A DNA stretch of 64,000 nt from Branchiostoma floridae (lineage: Eukaryota; Chordata; Leptocardii; Amphioxiformes; Branchiostomatidae). The DNA is taken from positions 4,110,370-4,174,369 of the forward strand of contig NC_049980.1 in assembly GCF_000003815.2 (NCBI RefSeq), written 5' to 3'. This document shows positions 43,401 to 52,570 of this stretch, piece after piece. Position numbers and translations under genes: made by a program. Numbering within the stretch: the first letter of the stretch is position 1; every line of letters begins with the position of its first letter. The notes beneath the pieces were generated by a model, which ran no database searches, was not told where the DNA came from, and saw only the letters and a list, made by a program, of their open reading frames with translations.

Positions 43401-43455
43401 CACCAAATAACATCAAAATATTAAGCTAAATCAGCATCAACGGAGAATAGTAATA

Positions 43456-43730
43456 AGGCCATGTTGATTTGATTATATGGATGGCATCCTCTGGGAACTC
43501 CAAAATTGATGCGAGCGAGCGAATAAAAAAAAAGTTTGGCCAAAAAAAAAAAGTTGGCTTCAGTATGAAATCAATGTGGCCAGGAAGGTTGAACATAGGA
43601 CTACAAACACATAGTACTGGTATACCAACAGTTAGATGTTGCGACCAGTACATCATACGGGTGCAAAACATTTTTTTTTCTTCTTGGACCAATCTGAAAT
43701 AAATTGTAAAGATTGCAATAAGAAACGAAC
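43456..43730. mobile_element. Harbinger-type MITE (type 2), partial
   Basis: GGCCATGTTGATTTGATTAT then ATGGATGGCATCCTCTGGGA and CCAGGAAGGTTGAACAT: the inverted right part of the 47722 element. TAA precedes it. The other end is not clear. Confidence 0.65.
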
Positions 43731-44221
43731 TGAGAACAAGATAACGGCAGTACAGACACAGGGATGGCTTATCAATCAAATTGAACAGTTTATTGTGTGA
43801 AGGGCTGCCCATAGGGAGTAGGGTACATATGGTACAGTCAGATGAGTTGAGAGGGTCAGACGAGAGTATTTCTTATGTTTAAACAGGATACGGATTGCAA
43901 CATATGGGTCATTTCAGTGTAACAGGTAGTGCTCAGTAGTATTCTTTGGATTACCACATTGACACGCAGGACTACTTATACAATAGTGTTTGAATAGGTG
44001 TGAAAGAACCCACCGCACTTATCGAAAAGAGAATGTGATATTCAGGGTGTGAGTGAATCAAAGCTAGGTGCTGGTCCCAACTAATAAGCGGTGGTAACTT
44101 GCATTAGAAAAAGAGAAACTTTTGGCGTGTCAAACTCATGTGCTACTCCACTACAAGGGACCGGTAAGCAGTAAGCGGCAAGGTAGTCTTATGCCCTCCC
44201 TAAAGGTCTCCAACTCCCAAA
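43731..44221. other. No supported gene
   Basis: Nothing recognised. Confidence 0.4.
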
Positions 44222-44224
44222 TAA

Positions 44225-44754
44225 GGCCACAGCAAGTAAATTTTATGGATGACATCAGCGCGAGCATTAATTTTCGCCTGATTTCAGAAAAAAAGCAAGA
44301 TTTTTTTCTTCTGCAGGGATGGTCAACATGACGAAGTAACAAAATAAGCAAATATATTGTGTTGTAGCCTAATAATTGTACTTGTACAAGTAACACTTGC
44401 GAGGTACCCAGGACTGTACTTGTAGACATGAAACTTATTGGATAGTTGTAAAAGTCACACCAATATGGAAGCCATGAGTGTGGTTACCAACTTTGTTGGT
44501 GATGCCAGTCTACCACACTAGTGTCACTTTGATCACACCAGTACATGTCCTTAATACAGGAATGAATGCCCTTTGGCTCTGATACCATGTTTTGTCCCTT
44601 TAATTCTTGTTACAACATTCGTCACAACTTTATGGTGCCTTTTTTGAAAATGTAGCCATCTTGTTTTTTTCCACCCATCTTGTTTTTTTCGCTCTATCGC
44701 ACTTTTTTTGCAGTCTGCAGAGGATGACATCCATATAATTTACTTGCTGTGGCC
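44225..44754. mobile_element. Harbinger-type MITE (type 1), copy 2
   Basis: Ends GGCCACAGCAAGTAAATTTT and, inverted, AATTTACTTGCTGTGGCC. TAA at 44222-44224 and 44755-44757. About 530 bp, closely similar along its length to 58363-58899, including ACTAGTGTCACTTTGATC and CACCCATCTTGTTTTTT. The subterminal GGATGACATC is part of a long TIR. No transposase. Confidence 0.92.
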
Positions 44755-44757
44755 TAA

Positions 44758-45949
44758 AGCAAAATACTGGATAAGCGTGTGTCTGAATCGTTCAGAACTT
44801 CCCTTCATTCAACCCAACTGATGTTAAATACCTTTGACGCGGAAATTAGGTAAGGCAGTCGCGCCGTATTGGGTTAATTTTGGACGATACTGAAGTCGAA
44901 GAGGCAGCAGCGCCTCTAGCGGGTATTGTGAAAGTGCTAAACATTTACATGTACCAATTTGACGCGCCTGTGTTAGCAGTGTCGCCTAACGGATTGTAGT
45001 AGTATTGCAGGAACCTTGACGGTGAGGCCTCTTCAGCTTGGACACAGCTGATATTATATTATGTAATATAATATATGATATGATATTTAGTTATTGGAAA
45101 TCGTCGTGAGACTGAATCAAAAACCAACGTAAAACGATTAAAACGTACCAAGAGGATTCCAGTGATAGAAGAATGCAACATAGGTAAAATATTCTAAAAC
45201 ATACAAATTTCACCGCCTTGTGCCATTTACCATTTTCGAAATCTAAAAAAAAAAGAAATTTTAGGAGACAAATTACGCCGATTTGCGCTGTGTTTTACTA
45301 TTAGTATATTACTATATTATAATTAAGACCTTTATTTGTGCATACATACCCACTGGGTTAAGTGCATGTCGCAACCAAAGATACATGAAATATATAGAAT
45401 GCTAACCAACACAAGGATCGTATTCTACTGTGTTTTAAGGATTGGCGCCCGTTTGCGCATCTTTGCGAATACCAAACGCAATCTGGCGAAGTTTTGCGCA
45501 GTTCATTGAGATACCGGTCTTACTCTGACTGTCTCCAGGACGTGATCTCACATGAGATAAGCAAGAAGTCATTAAGTTTATCACAATAGTGCACGTGCAA
45601 AGAAGTGTGAGTCTTTATCTGCCGGGTACGCATATAATTGTATCGCTGAATGACTTGCTTGTTCTCTGTTTCTATCTGTACGCTTTATTCTTGTCATTGA
45701 CGTCAGAACTATCCTTGGTATCCATAGGAGGTCTTTCTTCTTCACATTGCTGTGTTAGCAAAGCCAGTAGCATCCTCACACTCAGGGTTGACAATCACGG
45801 CAAAGCCTATGATATCACCCCTGACAACTCAGCAACAGTATTCGGTTATTAGGGGTGCCTTGCTTATGAATATTAATGAGCTTACCCTTATTTGGGCAGT
45901 CAGCCGTTGGGGATCGGCCGTCGACATGGTGAGCAAACAAAGCCATGGT
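44758..45949. other. No supported gene
   Basis: A short TATTATATTATGTAATATAA palindrome near 45050-45075. At 45435-45520 words similar to the 17030 element (GCGCCCGTTTGCGC, TTGAGATACCGG). A plus-strand frame ending near 45852 (SSILTLRVDNHGKAYDI) has no assignable domain. Confidence 0.4.
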
Positions 45950-45957
45950 AATACGTA

Positions 45958-46090
45958 ACATGATTGGCTGATAGCTTCCCAGCGGCCATTGCGGGACAGC
46001 TTTAGCCCGTTCAAAGCTCTCTCATCGCCTGTTCTCTGATTGGCTGGCAGCTGGTTTGTGGCGACGCCCCCGGTACCCATATATTAACCT
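45958..46090 (+). promoter_or_regulatory. Candidate Pol II promoter (CCAAT x2, GC box, TATA-like)
   Basis: Two inverted CCAAT boxes (TGATTGGCTGATAG near 45961 and CTGATTGGCTGGCAG near 46037), a GC-rich GCGACGCCCCCGG, then CATATATTAA near 46078. Spacing is plausible for a core promoter. No convincing ORF follows: the next ATG frames stop within a few codons. Confidence 0.3.
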
Positions 46091-46269
46091 CAGGCAAGCA
46101 GAGGTGAAAACAGATGGAGTCCCTCTGACGACTCTGTTTTGCCTTTGCGTAGGAGAATGAGCCAGTAGGTACTCAGTAGGTAGTATTGAGGCTATTTTAC
46201 GTCAACTTCTCAAACACAAGGCCACCATTTTTCGTCCTTCCGAGAATAGTTTCATCAGGTTGGTAGAAT

Positions 46270-46434
46270 ATAGGATATAGGAGAATTCTTTTTACACAAC
46301 CAGTGGGTACTATACATGGCTTACGTTTTGATGTCTCTCAGACACCCCCAGTGATGAACCGGGACGAGGGGGGATACAAGCTAAGCTATGTAAGTACCTA
46401 CTGGTTGTGTAAAAAGAATTTTCCTATATCCTAT
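46270..46434. repeat. 41-bp near-perfect inverted repeat
   Basis: Left arm 46270-46310 (ATAGGATATAGGAGAATTCT then TTTTACACAACCAGTGGGTAC) and right arm 46394-46434 pair with two mismatches around an 83-nt loop. Could be an unclassified small foldback element; flanking duplication not clear. Confidence 0.85.
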
Positions 46435-46807
46435 TTATATTTTATTTTTGGAACGGCCGGAAATGGATTCGCCCGCAGATGTTCATCCATATAATCAAAT
46501 CAACAACACGTGAACCAACCAATATGTGTACCTTACTGTATTTACGCATATTTTTAGAATCATAGATTTTTTTAGAATCAGTGTTCACGTGTACATGCTT
46601 TCTACTCTACGCCGTACAATTTCATTCATTAGATATAATGAATTGTATGTATCCCTATCGCAACGAGTAATGTGGGCAAAAGTACCTTGTCCTTTAATTA
46701 GTGACTCATCAAATTACAGGACAGAAAATAGATACATGTTCATGAACTAGGGAGAAAACATTTTCGCGAAAATGCAGAATGTTTTCCCGGTAGCCTTTTG
46801 TCAAGAT

Positions 46808-46860
46808 ACTCGCACACAATACTATACCATTAGGCTCGCACTGTATTGTTGTGTGCGAGT
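46808..46860. repeat. Short perfect hairpin
   Basis: ACTCGCACACAA (46808-46819) and its exact inverse TTGTGTGCGAGT (46849-46860). Confidence 0.8.
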
Positions 46861-47479
46861 GGAAAAAAATTACCAACACGTGCAGGTTTTGCTATCGCTG
46901 GCCTCTAATTTTGCATAATTGCTGTACAGTTATTAATATTCCGTTCATATTTTCCTTACGGCTAACATGTTGATGCCAGCTCTTATTGGTTGACGGCAGT
47001 TCTAAGATCTGATTGGTTCCTGACAGCAGAAGAATGAAGAAGGACACACCTGCAAAAACAATATGTTTTACATATCGGTAAGACATAATTATCGTCTTGG
47101 AGACCGGATGCTAAAATACAAGTCACAGCATCATGCTTATCATATCATATCATATCGTACCAGTAAAATTATGACGCTAGAAATGACCGGAGTTTATCAT
47201 GTGCAATATCTGTGATGAACGTCCAAGGCATAAACGCGAAAAATAGAATACATTATAGGTGGCAAACTGCTGGGAGATTCCATACAGAAATCCTTATATT
47301 TCTGGCATTTGCGTCATTTCTTGGACCCCCTATGTGTGAACTTTATTAGCTAGAATGTGAGTTTGCCAGCTATCCTATTATACACCCGGCTCCCACACAG
47401 AAAGGTATTCTAGCCCCGATAACCTAACTCCTGGAATACATGTGCATGTGCCTCTCTCACATATTCAAAACATCCCCAC
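46861..47479. other. No gene; segment shared with 61740-61800
   Basis: Around 47020-47070 AGAAGAATGAAGAAGGACAC then CCTGCAAAAACAATATGTTT recurs near 61757-61795 (GAAGAAGACACCAGC, AAAAACAATATGTTT), evidence of another dispersed repeat. Confidence 0.45.
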
Positions 47480-47586
47480 TAGGGGTGGGTACCGGTACAG
47501 AAAATTCATCAGGTTCGTTTCAGGTCAGAGAATCAGGTCCAGGTTCGAACCTGAACCTGTACCTTACGATTTTGCACCCACCCCTA
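47480..47586. mobile_element. Short hAT-type MITE
   Basis: TAGGGGTGGGTACCGGTACA at the left, inverted CACCCACCCCTA at the right, only 107 bp, with an internal GGTCCAGGTTCGAACCTGAA palindrome. No clear 8-bp duplication. Confidence 0.7.
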
Positions 47587-47721
47587 CTCTCGACCACTCC
47601 GCAACCAAGATCGGCGCTTGGTTTGGAATAGGACGGAATCCGCCGTGTTCTAGCTCCATTTAGCTCCCTGACCACTTCCAAGCAGAATATAACTTTTCCG
47701 ATTTTGATTTTTCAAAATTCA

Positions 47722-48088
47722 GGCCATTTAATTTGATTTTATGGACGACATCCGCGCGCGCACCAATTTTTGTCAGTGTCTAGAAAAATCGTTTTCGACC
47801 ATACTTTAAATCGTAGAAGGCAGCTGAAAAATTAGTAGATATATGCCGACCTTTTGCAGGTTGTCAAAATAATTTCAAAGTAGAAGAAGAAGATTTGAAA
47901 GAACAAGAATGACTCTTCTAATTTGTTTTAGTACAGTACAGTATAAAATACTCCTTCAGTTTAGTCATTTGTTCAACCTTCCTGACCACTAAAATTTCAA
48001 AATGAAGGCACCGTTATTTTTTGAGCACGCTCGCATTAGCTTTAGGGTTCCCAGCGGATGTCATCGATATAACCAAATCAACATGGCC
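47722..48088. mobile_element. Harbinger-type MITE (type 2), complete
   Basis: GGCCATTTAATTTGATTTTA at the left and, inverted, AACCAAATCAACATGGCC at the right; subterminal ATGGACGACATCC / GGATGTCATC. Flanks TCA (left) and TAA (right) are compatible with a diverged TAA duplication. Reference copy for the fragments at 6113, 34115, 40723 and 43456. Confidence 0.8.
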
Positions 48089-48310
48089 TAAGGAATAAAG
48101 TTTCTCCTCACTTCCCCGGCATTAAGACGTGCGGGAAGACATGCACAGACACGTCTACGTCAGCGCCGCGGAATTAGGGAAGGAAATAGGGTCTTATTTC
48201 AGGAGATTGGGGATGAACTCAGTCGGGAGTGTCAAATAGGTTCGTGCAAATTTCATCAGGAAGGAGGGCACTGAACTTTGTAACTATGGCTTGTGGAGAA
48301 TACCTTCCTA

Positions 48311-48621
48311 AAGGTGGGGTCACACCTGCGTATATATTCAAGTCTGTTTGAGGTGCGCATGAAGCTCTAAGTCTCTACCAGGCTCCACAGGTCGCGGGAA
48401 AAAAAATACAAATTGGACAAATTTAGATACATAACATGCCAGATGAGTTAGCTGACCGAGAAGTATGGTTAGCGACCCAGCTAACTCGTCCGACATGTTA
48501 CCTGTTTACGTTTGCCCAATTTCTATTATTTTTCCAACGACCTGTGGAGCCTGATGGAGGCAAATACTCCCATGCGCGCCTCATACGGACTTAAATATAT
48601 ACGCATGTGTGACCCCACCTT
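48311..48621. mobile_element. Foldback MITE (GGTCACAC family), copy 1
   Basis: AAGGTGGGGTCACACCTGCG at the left, inverted CGCATGTGTGACCCCACCTT at the right. The pairing extends inward through ATATATTCAAGTC and AGGCTCCACAGGTC. Nearly the whole element folds back on itself. Confidence 0.85.
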
Positions 48622-48930
48622 TAAGAGGAGGGGGATTCACATATGCATATTCATTCCGTATGAGGTCCGTATGGAAGACTTAGTCTCGTCCAGCATCCAC
48701 AGGCCACCAGAAAGCAGTAGAAATTGGACAAATATAGACACATAACATGCCAAAGGACTTAGCTATCCGATCAGTGTGGTTTGCAACCTGCTTACATCGC
48801 TGTAATATTATCTGGCTATACTTGCTCAATTTCTATATTTTTCCGGTGACCTGAGGAGTCTGATACATGCTAAAACTTCTATACGGACTTCAAACGGACT
48901 TAAATATTTTCGTGTGAACCATTTCTAAGG
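48622..48930. mobile_element. Foldback MITE (GGTCACAC family), copy 2, adjacent
   Basis: Diverged copy abutting copy 1 head to tail. It shares TCCGTATGAGGTCCGTATGG, GAAATTGGACAAATATAG, ACATAACATGCCA and ends near CGTGTGAACCATTTCT. Confidence 0.75.
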
Positions 48931-49368
48931 CCTAGGAAAAAAATCATATGAATGCATAATTACAATATGCTGTTGAAAATAATAGTACATGATGCATTTC
49001 GAGTTCACATTGCTAACCTGTATTTGTTGGGACACTTTTTTCAAAATCATAAAGAAATTATTTTTCAAGATAACTGTATCCCTACCGATAATATTTTCTA
49101 TGACAGGAACAGGAAACGCATTATTTTCTTTGCAAGGCCTAAGATGAGGCTTCTTCTGAAGATCAGGCGAGGACACGTTTCTTTGTGCCGTGAGGCAAAG
49201 ATGTTTTAAGATTTTCTTGCTAGCCTTGAGCTCATATTGGGTTAACTATTTTTGCTGTCACTTCCGTTGCAGTCTACATAAGCCTTGCTAGCTTCCGCTA
49301 CAGACTGCCAGTGGAAGAACAAGATTTTCACAATTTATTTTTCCTTCGCCAAAAAGGCTTTGCTTGTG
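48931..49368. other. No supported gene
   Basis: Nothing recognised. Confidence 0.4.
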
Positions 49369-49419
49369 CGTGTGTGTTTGTTGTGTGTGTATGTCTGTGT
49401 GTATGTGTGTGCCTGTGTT

Positions 49420-49450
<31 letters not shown>

Positions 49451-49468
49451 TATGTGTATGTGTGTGCC

Positions 49469-49508
<40 letters not shown>

Positions 49509-49523
49509 TGTGTGTGTGTGTGC
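49369..49523 (+). repeat. (GT)n microsatellite
   Basis: GT-rich tract with TAT and CCT interruptions, source of the Cys/Val-rich ORFs here. Confidence 0.97.
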
Positions 49524-49861
49524 GTGTTCATCAGATTATACTAGTATGGCTGACTGTAGACTGGAAATGTTAAATATTGCTGACATAAGCGTACAGTGTA
49601 AATACTTATCAGTTATTCAAACATTGCCTCAAATTGTCAGAAAAACTCATAAGCGTGCATCCTAGTTTCCTTAACTGCTGTCGCCTGATATGATAGATTA
49701 ACAAGCAGGTTTCCGCCAGAAACAGCCTTACCGCCTGCCAGCCCACGTGCACCCGGTGTCAAGCCAAACTTTTGCCCCTGCCAAATATTGGCCTGAGCTT
49801 TCAAGTAGGCCCGAGTCTTACTCGTGGGGCCTGGTATTAACTTCAAGCAGAGGTATGATAG

Positions 49862-49920
49862 GGGTAGGGAATCTCACAAGCAGCCCTCGTAACCCCTGCT
49901 TCGCCTATTGGGTCAGTTAG
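49862..49920 (+). mobile_element. SINE 3' fragment
   Basis: GGTAGGGAATCTCACAAGCAG then TCGTAACCCCTGCTTCGCC matches the 3' part of the SINE at 26925-27345. It is followed by a short direct repeat, GTTAGTCCTCACTCATAGAG twice. Confidence 0.75.
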
Positions 49921-50135
49921 TCCTCACTCATAGAGTTAGTCCTCACTCATAGAGTGAGCAATTGGGCTGGTCTCAATCATGATGTTTCTGACCTAGGGCA
50001 AACAGATGGTGTTACAGTTACAATCGTGTAACCCGTAACCGTGAGTGGTCTTGTTACGTGGCGACCGTTAAGTAAAAAAAATAGGTTTTAGCTGGTTTTG
50101 GGAGAAGGGGTTGCGCTGTGGAGGAGAACTTAAAA

Positions 50136-50153
50136 CCTAACCCTAACCCTAAC
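50136..50153. repeat. Short interstitial telomere-like repeat
   Basis: CCTAACCCTAACCCTAAC, followed by degenerate AACTCTAACTCTC and CCCTATCCCTAC words. Too short to imply a telomere fusion. Confidence 0.6.
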
Positions 50154-51217
50154 ATTAACTCTAACTCTCACCCTATCCCTACTCCAACCTCGATTCCCAA
50201 TCCTTACTCAACACAAGCGCAGAAGAGCAGAAATTTGTCGCAACACCGCACCCTCCTAGTCCACTAATTATTCCCGCTAAAACGTGCCGTCAGCCTCCGC
50301 TGTGCACCCACATCAAAACACAGTCTGTGGTCTAGTGACACATTGCCGTTGTTTGAAGAGCGCAAGAATACCAAATTGTTCTTCCGGCCACGTGTATGTC
50401 AAGCCTAGCTTCTTAAGGAGTCTTCCAATTATTCCAAGACGTCTTGTTGACTCTCCACGTCTTCTTCTTCTTGAGGGGTGCATCTTCAAGCATACAGACT
50501 AAGGTAATTAATATCTATGCAAATTCATATCTAAGATAGAAGTATGCGAAGAGTTTTGCCAAGCTTAGTGTGACAGATAGAAGATGAGGAGTGCCATTGC
50601 TTGGTTTTTCTGATTTCTGTATGGTAAAAAGACTCTCTTTTAAACGTATGAAATTTAAGAAACTATCTAACCTATAGCTAGACTTTAAGTTTGATGTTGT
50701 GTCATATCGGTACGTTTGAACAATGCTATTCACATTTCTTTCGAATTTGCGGCATTCTCGGACCATTTATATACATAATATAAGCTTAAGATTAATTTTG
50801 GTTTTACGTATTTAAGGATATTCATATCTGTTTAATACGCTTCATCGTGACTTTTATGATTTTAAAACCACTTTGTGATCCTCCAAACAATTAGAGGCGT
50901 TTTTCGCGGCCGTTTCCATGATTTGTAATTCACGTATTTGTATCGTGACGATATCCACAGACATAGTTTCGAAAGGCCAACGCGTATTCGCTACACAGGC
51001 GTCGCAAAGTGAGCCATGCACATCCGCTTAAGTTCTTAACCAAGGAGGTTTTCAAGATCGGCCAGTCTTCCTGACCACCACTTGGTCATGTTTGTATGGA
51101 AAGGAAGTGTCTTACAGAGTCATGTCCGATTTCGGCGGGGTTTTGGCGATCGTGCGTTAAGAATTCCTGTCGCGTCTTTGCTGCGAAGACAGAGGAAGAT
51201 GCATTGTGAACTTGAAG
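50154..51217. other. No supported gene
   Basis: Nothing recognised. Confidence 0.4.
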
Positions 51218-51292
51218 TGTGCGTATGTGTGTGTTTGTGTATGCGTGTGTGAGTGTACCTGTGCTGTGTATATATGTGTCTGTGTGAGTGTG

Positions 51293-51343
<51 letters not shown>

Positions 51344-51364
51344 GTGTTTGTGTGTGTCCGTGTG
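51218..51364 (+). repeat. (GT)n microsatellite
   Basis: GT-rich tract with variants; perfect core about 51295-51341. Confidence 0.97.
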
Positions 51365-51706
51365 GGTGTTGGCCATTTACGTATTACTCAAGGGGGTTAA
51401 GTCTGCCATCTCTGACTCTGGCATTATTTGAAATAAAGCTCTATATATTCAGAACTATACATCTGTCAGATCTATACTTCACCCAGTGTTTTTCCGGGTG
51501 TCTATATTGTACCTGAGTCTTGGTAAAAGTCTTTACAAGTACTCAGATACTTCTGTCCTTAAGTATAAGAATTACGTCCATGTGGCATTGGTGGGGATAT
51601 GTACAACCTATAGTGAAGCAGTATGTCTTCACCTATAGTGAAGAACGTTATACCAGGCTACGCTTTTGTATTCTTTTTCCCGTGCATACATGAATAATGT
51701 ATGTCT

Positions 51707-51778
51707 GGCTCGCTGGTCTAGTGGTATGATTCTCGCTTAGGGTGCGAGAGGTCCCGGGTTCAATTCCCGGGCGAGCCC
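51707..51778 (+). tRNA. tRNA-Pro (anticodon AGG)
   Basis: 72-nt cloverleaf. The acceptor stem GGCTCGC (51707-51713) pairs fully with GCGAGCC (51771-51777), with discriminator C. The D-arm holds the A box TGGTCTAGTGG. The anticodon stem CTCGC/GCGAG encloses TTAGGGT, giving anticodon AGG at 51739-51741. The T arm CCGGG-TTCAATT-CCCGG includes the B box GGTTCAATTCC (51757-51767). No intron; all stems are perfect. It reads proline CCU (and, after A34-to-I editing, CCC/CCA). It stands alone, 26 bp upstream of a foldback transposon. Unlike the SINE heads in this window it has no degenerate positions, so it looks functional. Confidence 0.97.
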
Positions 51779-51780
51779 TG

Positions 51781-51786
51781 TTTTTT
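51781..51786 (+). terminator. Pol III terminator of tRNA-Pro
   Basis: T6 run two bases past the tRNA 3' end. Confidence 0.9.
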
Positions 51787-51804
51787 GTCGACAGTGATAT
51801 TTTT

Positions 51805-51943
51805 TAATCTTCAAGCAGATCCACGGTGGCGTAATATAGTATCAAACCCACCAAAGGTGCCCGTTTGACTCCCTTTGGCCGGCTATACTCCTTGGTCAGC
51901 TTTGATACTACTTTATGGCACCGTGGGATCTGCTTGGAGATTA
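51805..51943. mobile_element. Foldback MITE, exact 9-bp TSD (Mutator-like), copy 2
   Basis: TAATCTTCAAGCAGATCC at the left, inverted GGATCTGCTTGGAGATTA at the right, arms extending through ACGGTGGCGTAATATAGTAT. Identical GATATTTTT at 51796-51804 and 51944-51952. Nine-base duplications with long TIRs are the signature of Mutator-like elements. Inserted just downstream of the tRNA-Pro terminator. Confidence 0.88.
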
Positions 51944-52095
51944 GATATTTTTGTCATTTGCAGACAGTCAGAACTTAAAGGCAATATGATAACAAAGAGA
52001 AACAGCAATATTGAAAATACGGGCCGTAGACAATTACTTGCAAATATCATAGACAGATTTTGGTACAGAGAATCTTTTGAAGGGGGACACGGCAC
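51910..52095 (-). pseudogene. Membrane-segment coding fragment, copy 1
   Basis: Minus frame CLRPVFSILLFLFVIILPLSS is a single hydrophobic stretch near an N terminus. Related fragments at 52470-52570 and 55880-56010. Family unknown. Confidence 0.4.
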
Positions 52096-52273
52096 GTTCG
52101 ACCGAATCTATCTTTTTTGGTACCAGTCTTTAAAAGGGCACCGACAACCTTGTACATACGGTTTGAAGCAACTTACATTATAGCCGAGGCCTGTTGTGGA
52201 GACTGTTTTGCCCGCTCGACTCCTTTTTTGGTACTAGTCGTTAAAAGGGCACTGACAACCTTAAAGGCAATTA

Positions 52274-52570
52274 TTATGATCCATTCGGAGACAGAAGAAA
52301 GGGCTTCCTGTACCGATCTTGTTTGAAGACCATATGATTAATAATAAGAGGTGCCCTCGCCCTCCCACACGAACCGAATGTTTGCGAAGTCTGTTTGAAT
52401 CGCATATCCGGTAAACCGTCACTCAAGGCGAAACGCAGTGCAACTGCAGACGATGTTTTGTTTTTCCTGATTTTGTTTTGTTTCTGATTGTGATATTTCC
52501 CATTTTCAGACACATTCAGAGGTAATATGACAACAGATAGAAACAGCAGTATCAAAAATACGGGACGGAG
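52274..52570 (-). pseudogene. Membrane-segment coding fragment, copy 2
   Basis: Minus frame FLILLFLSVVILPLNVSENG, KYHNQKQNKIRKNK, then module B as SDGLPDMRFKQTSQTF and KPFLLSPNGS, 93 codons. A type II membrane-anchor layout (short N terminus, one hydrophobic helix, polar stem) is possible but no enzyme domain follows. Confidence 0.4.

Noticed and set aside
49285-49665. Cys/Val-rich ORFs resembling cysteine-rich peptides
   Set aside because: Direct translation of a GT repeat in several frames.
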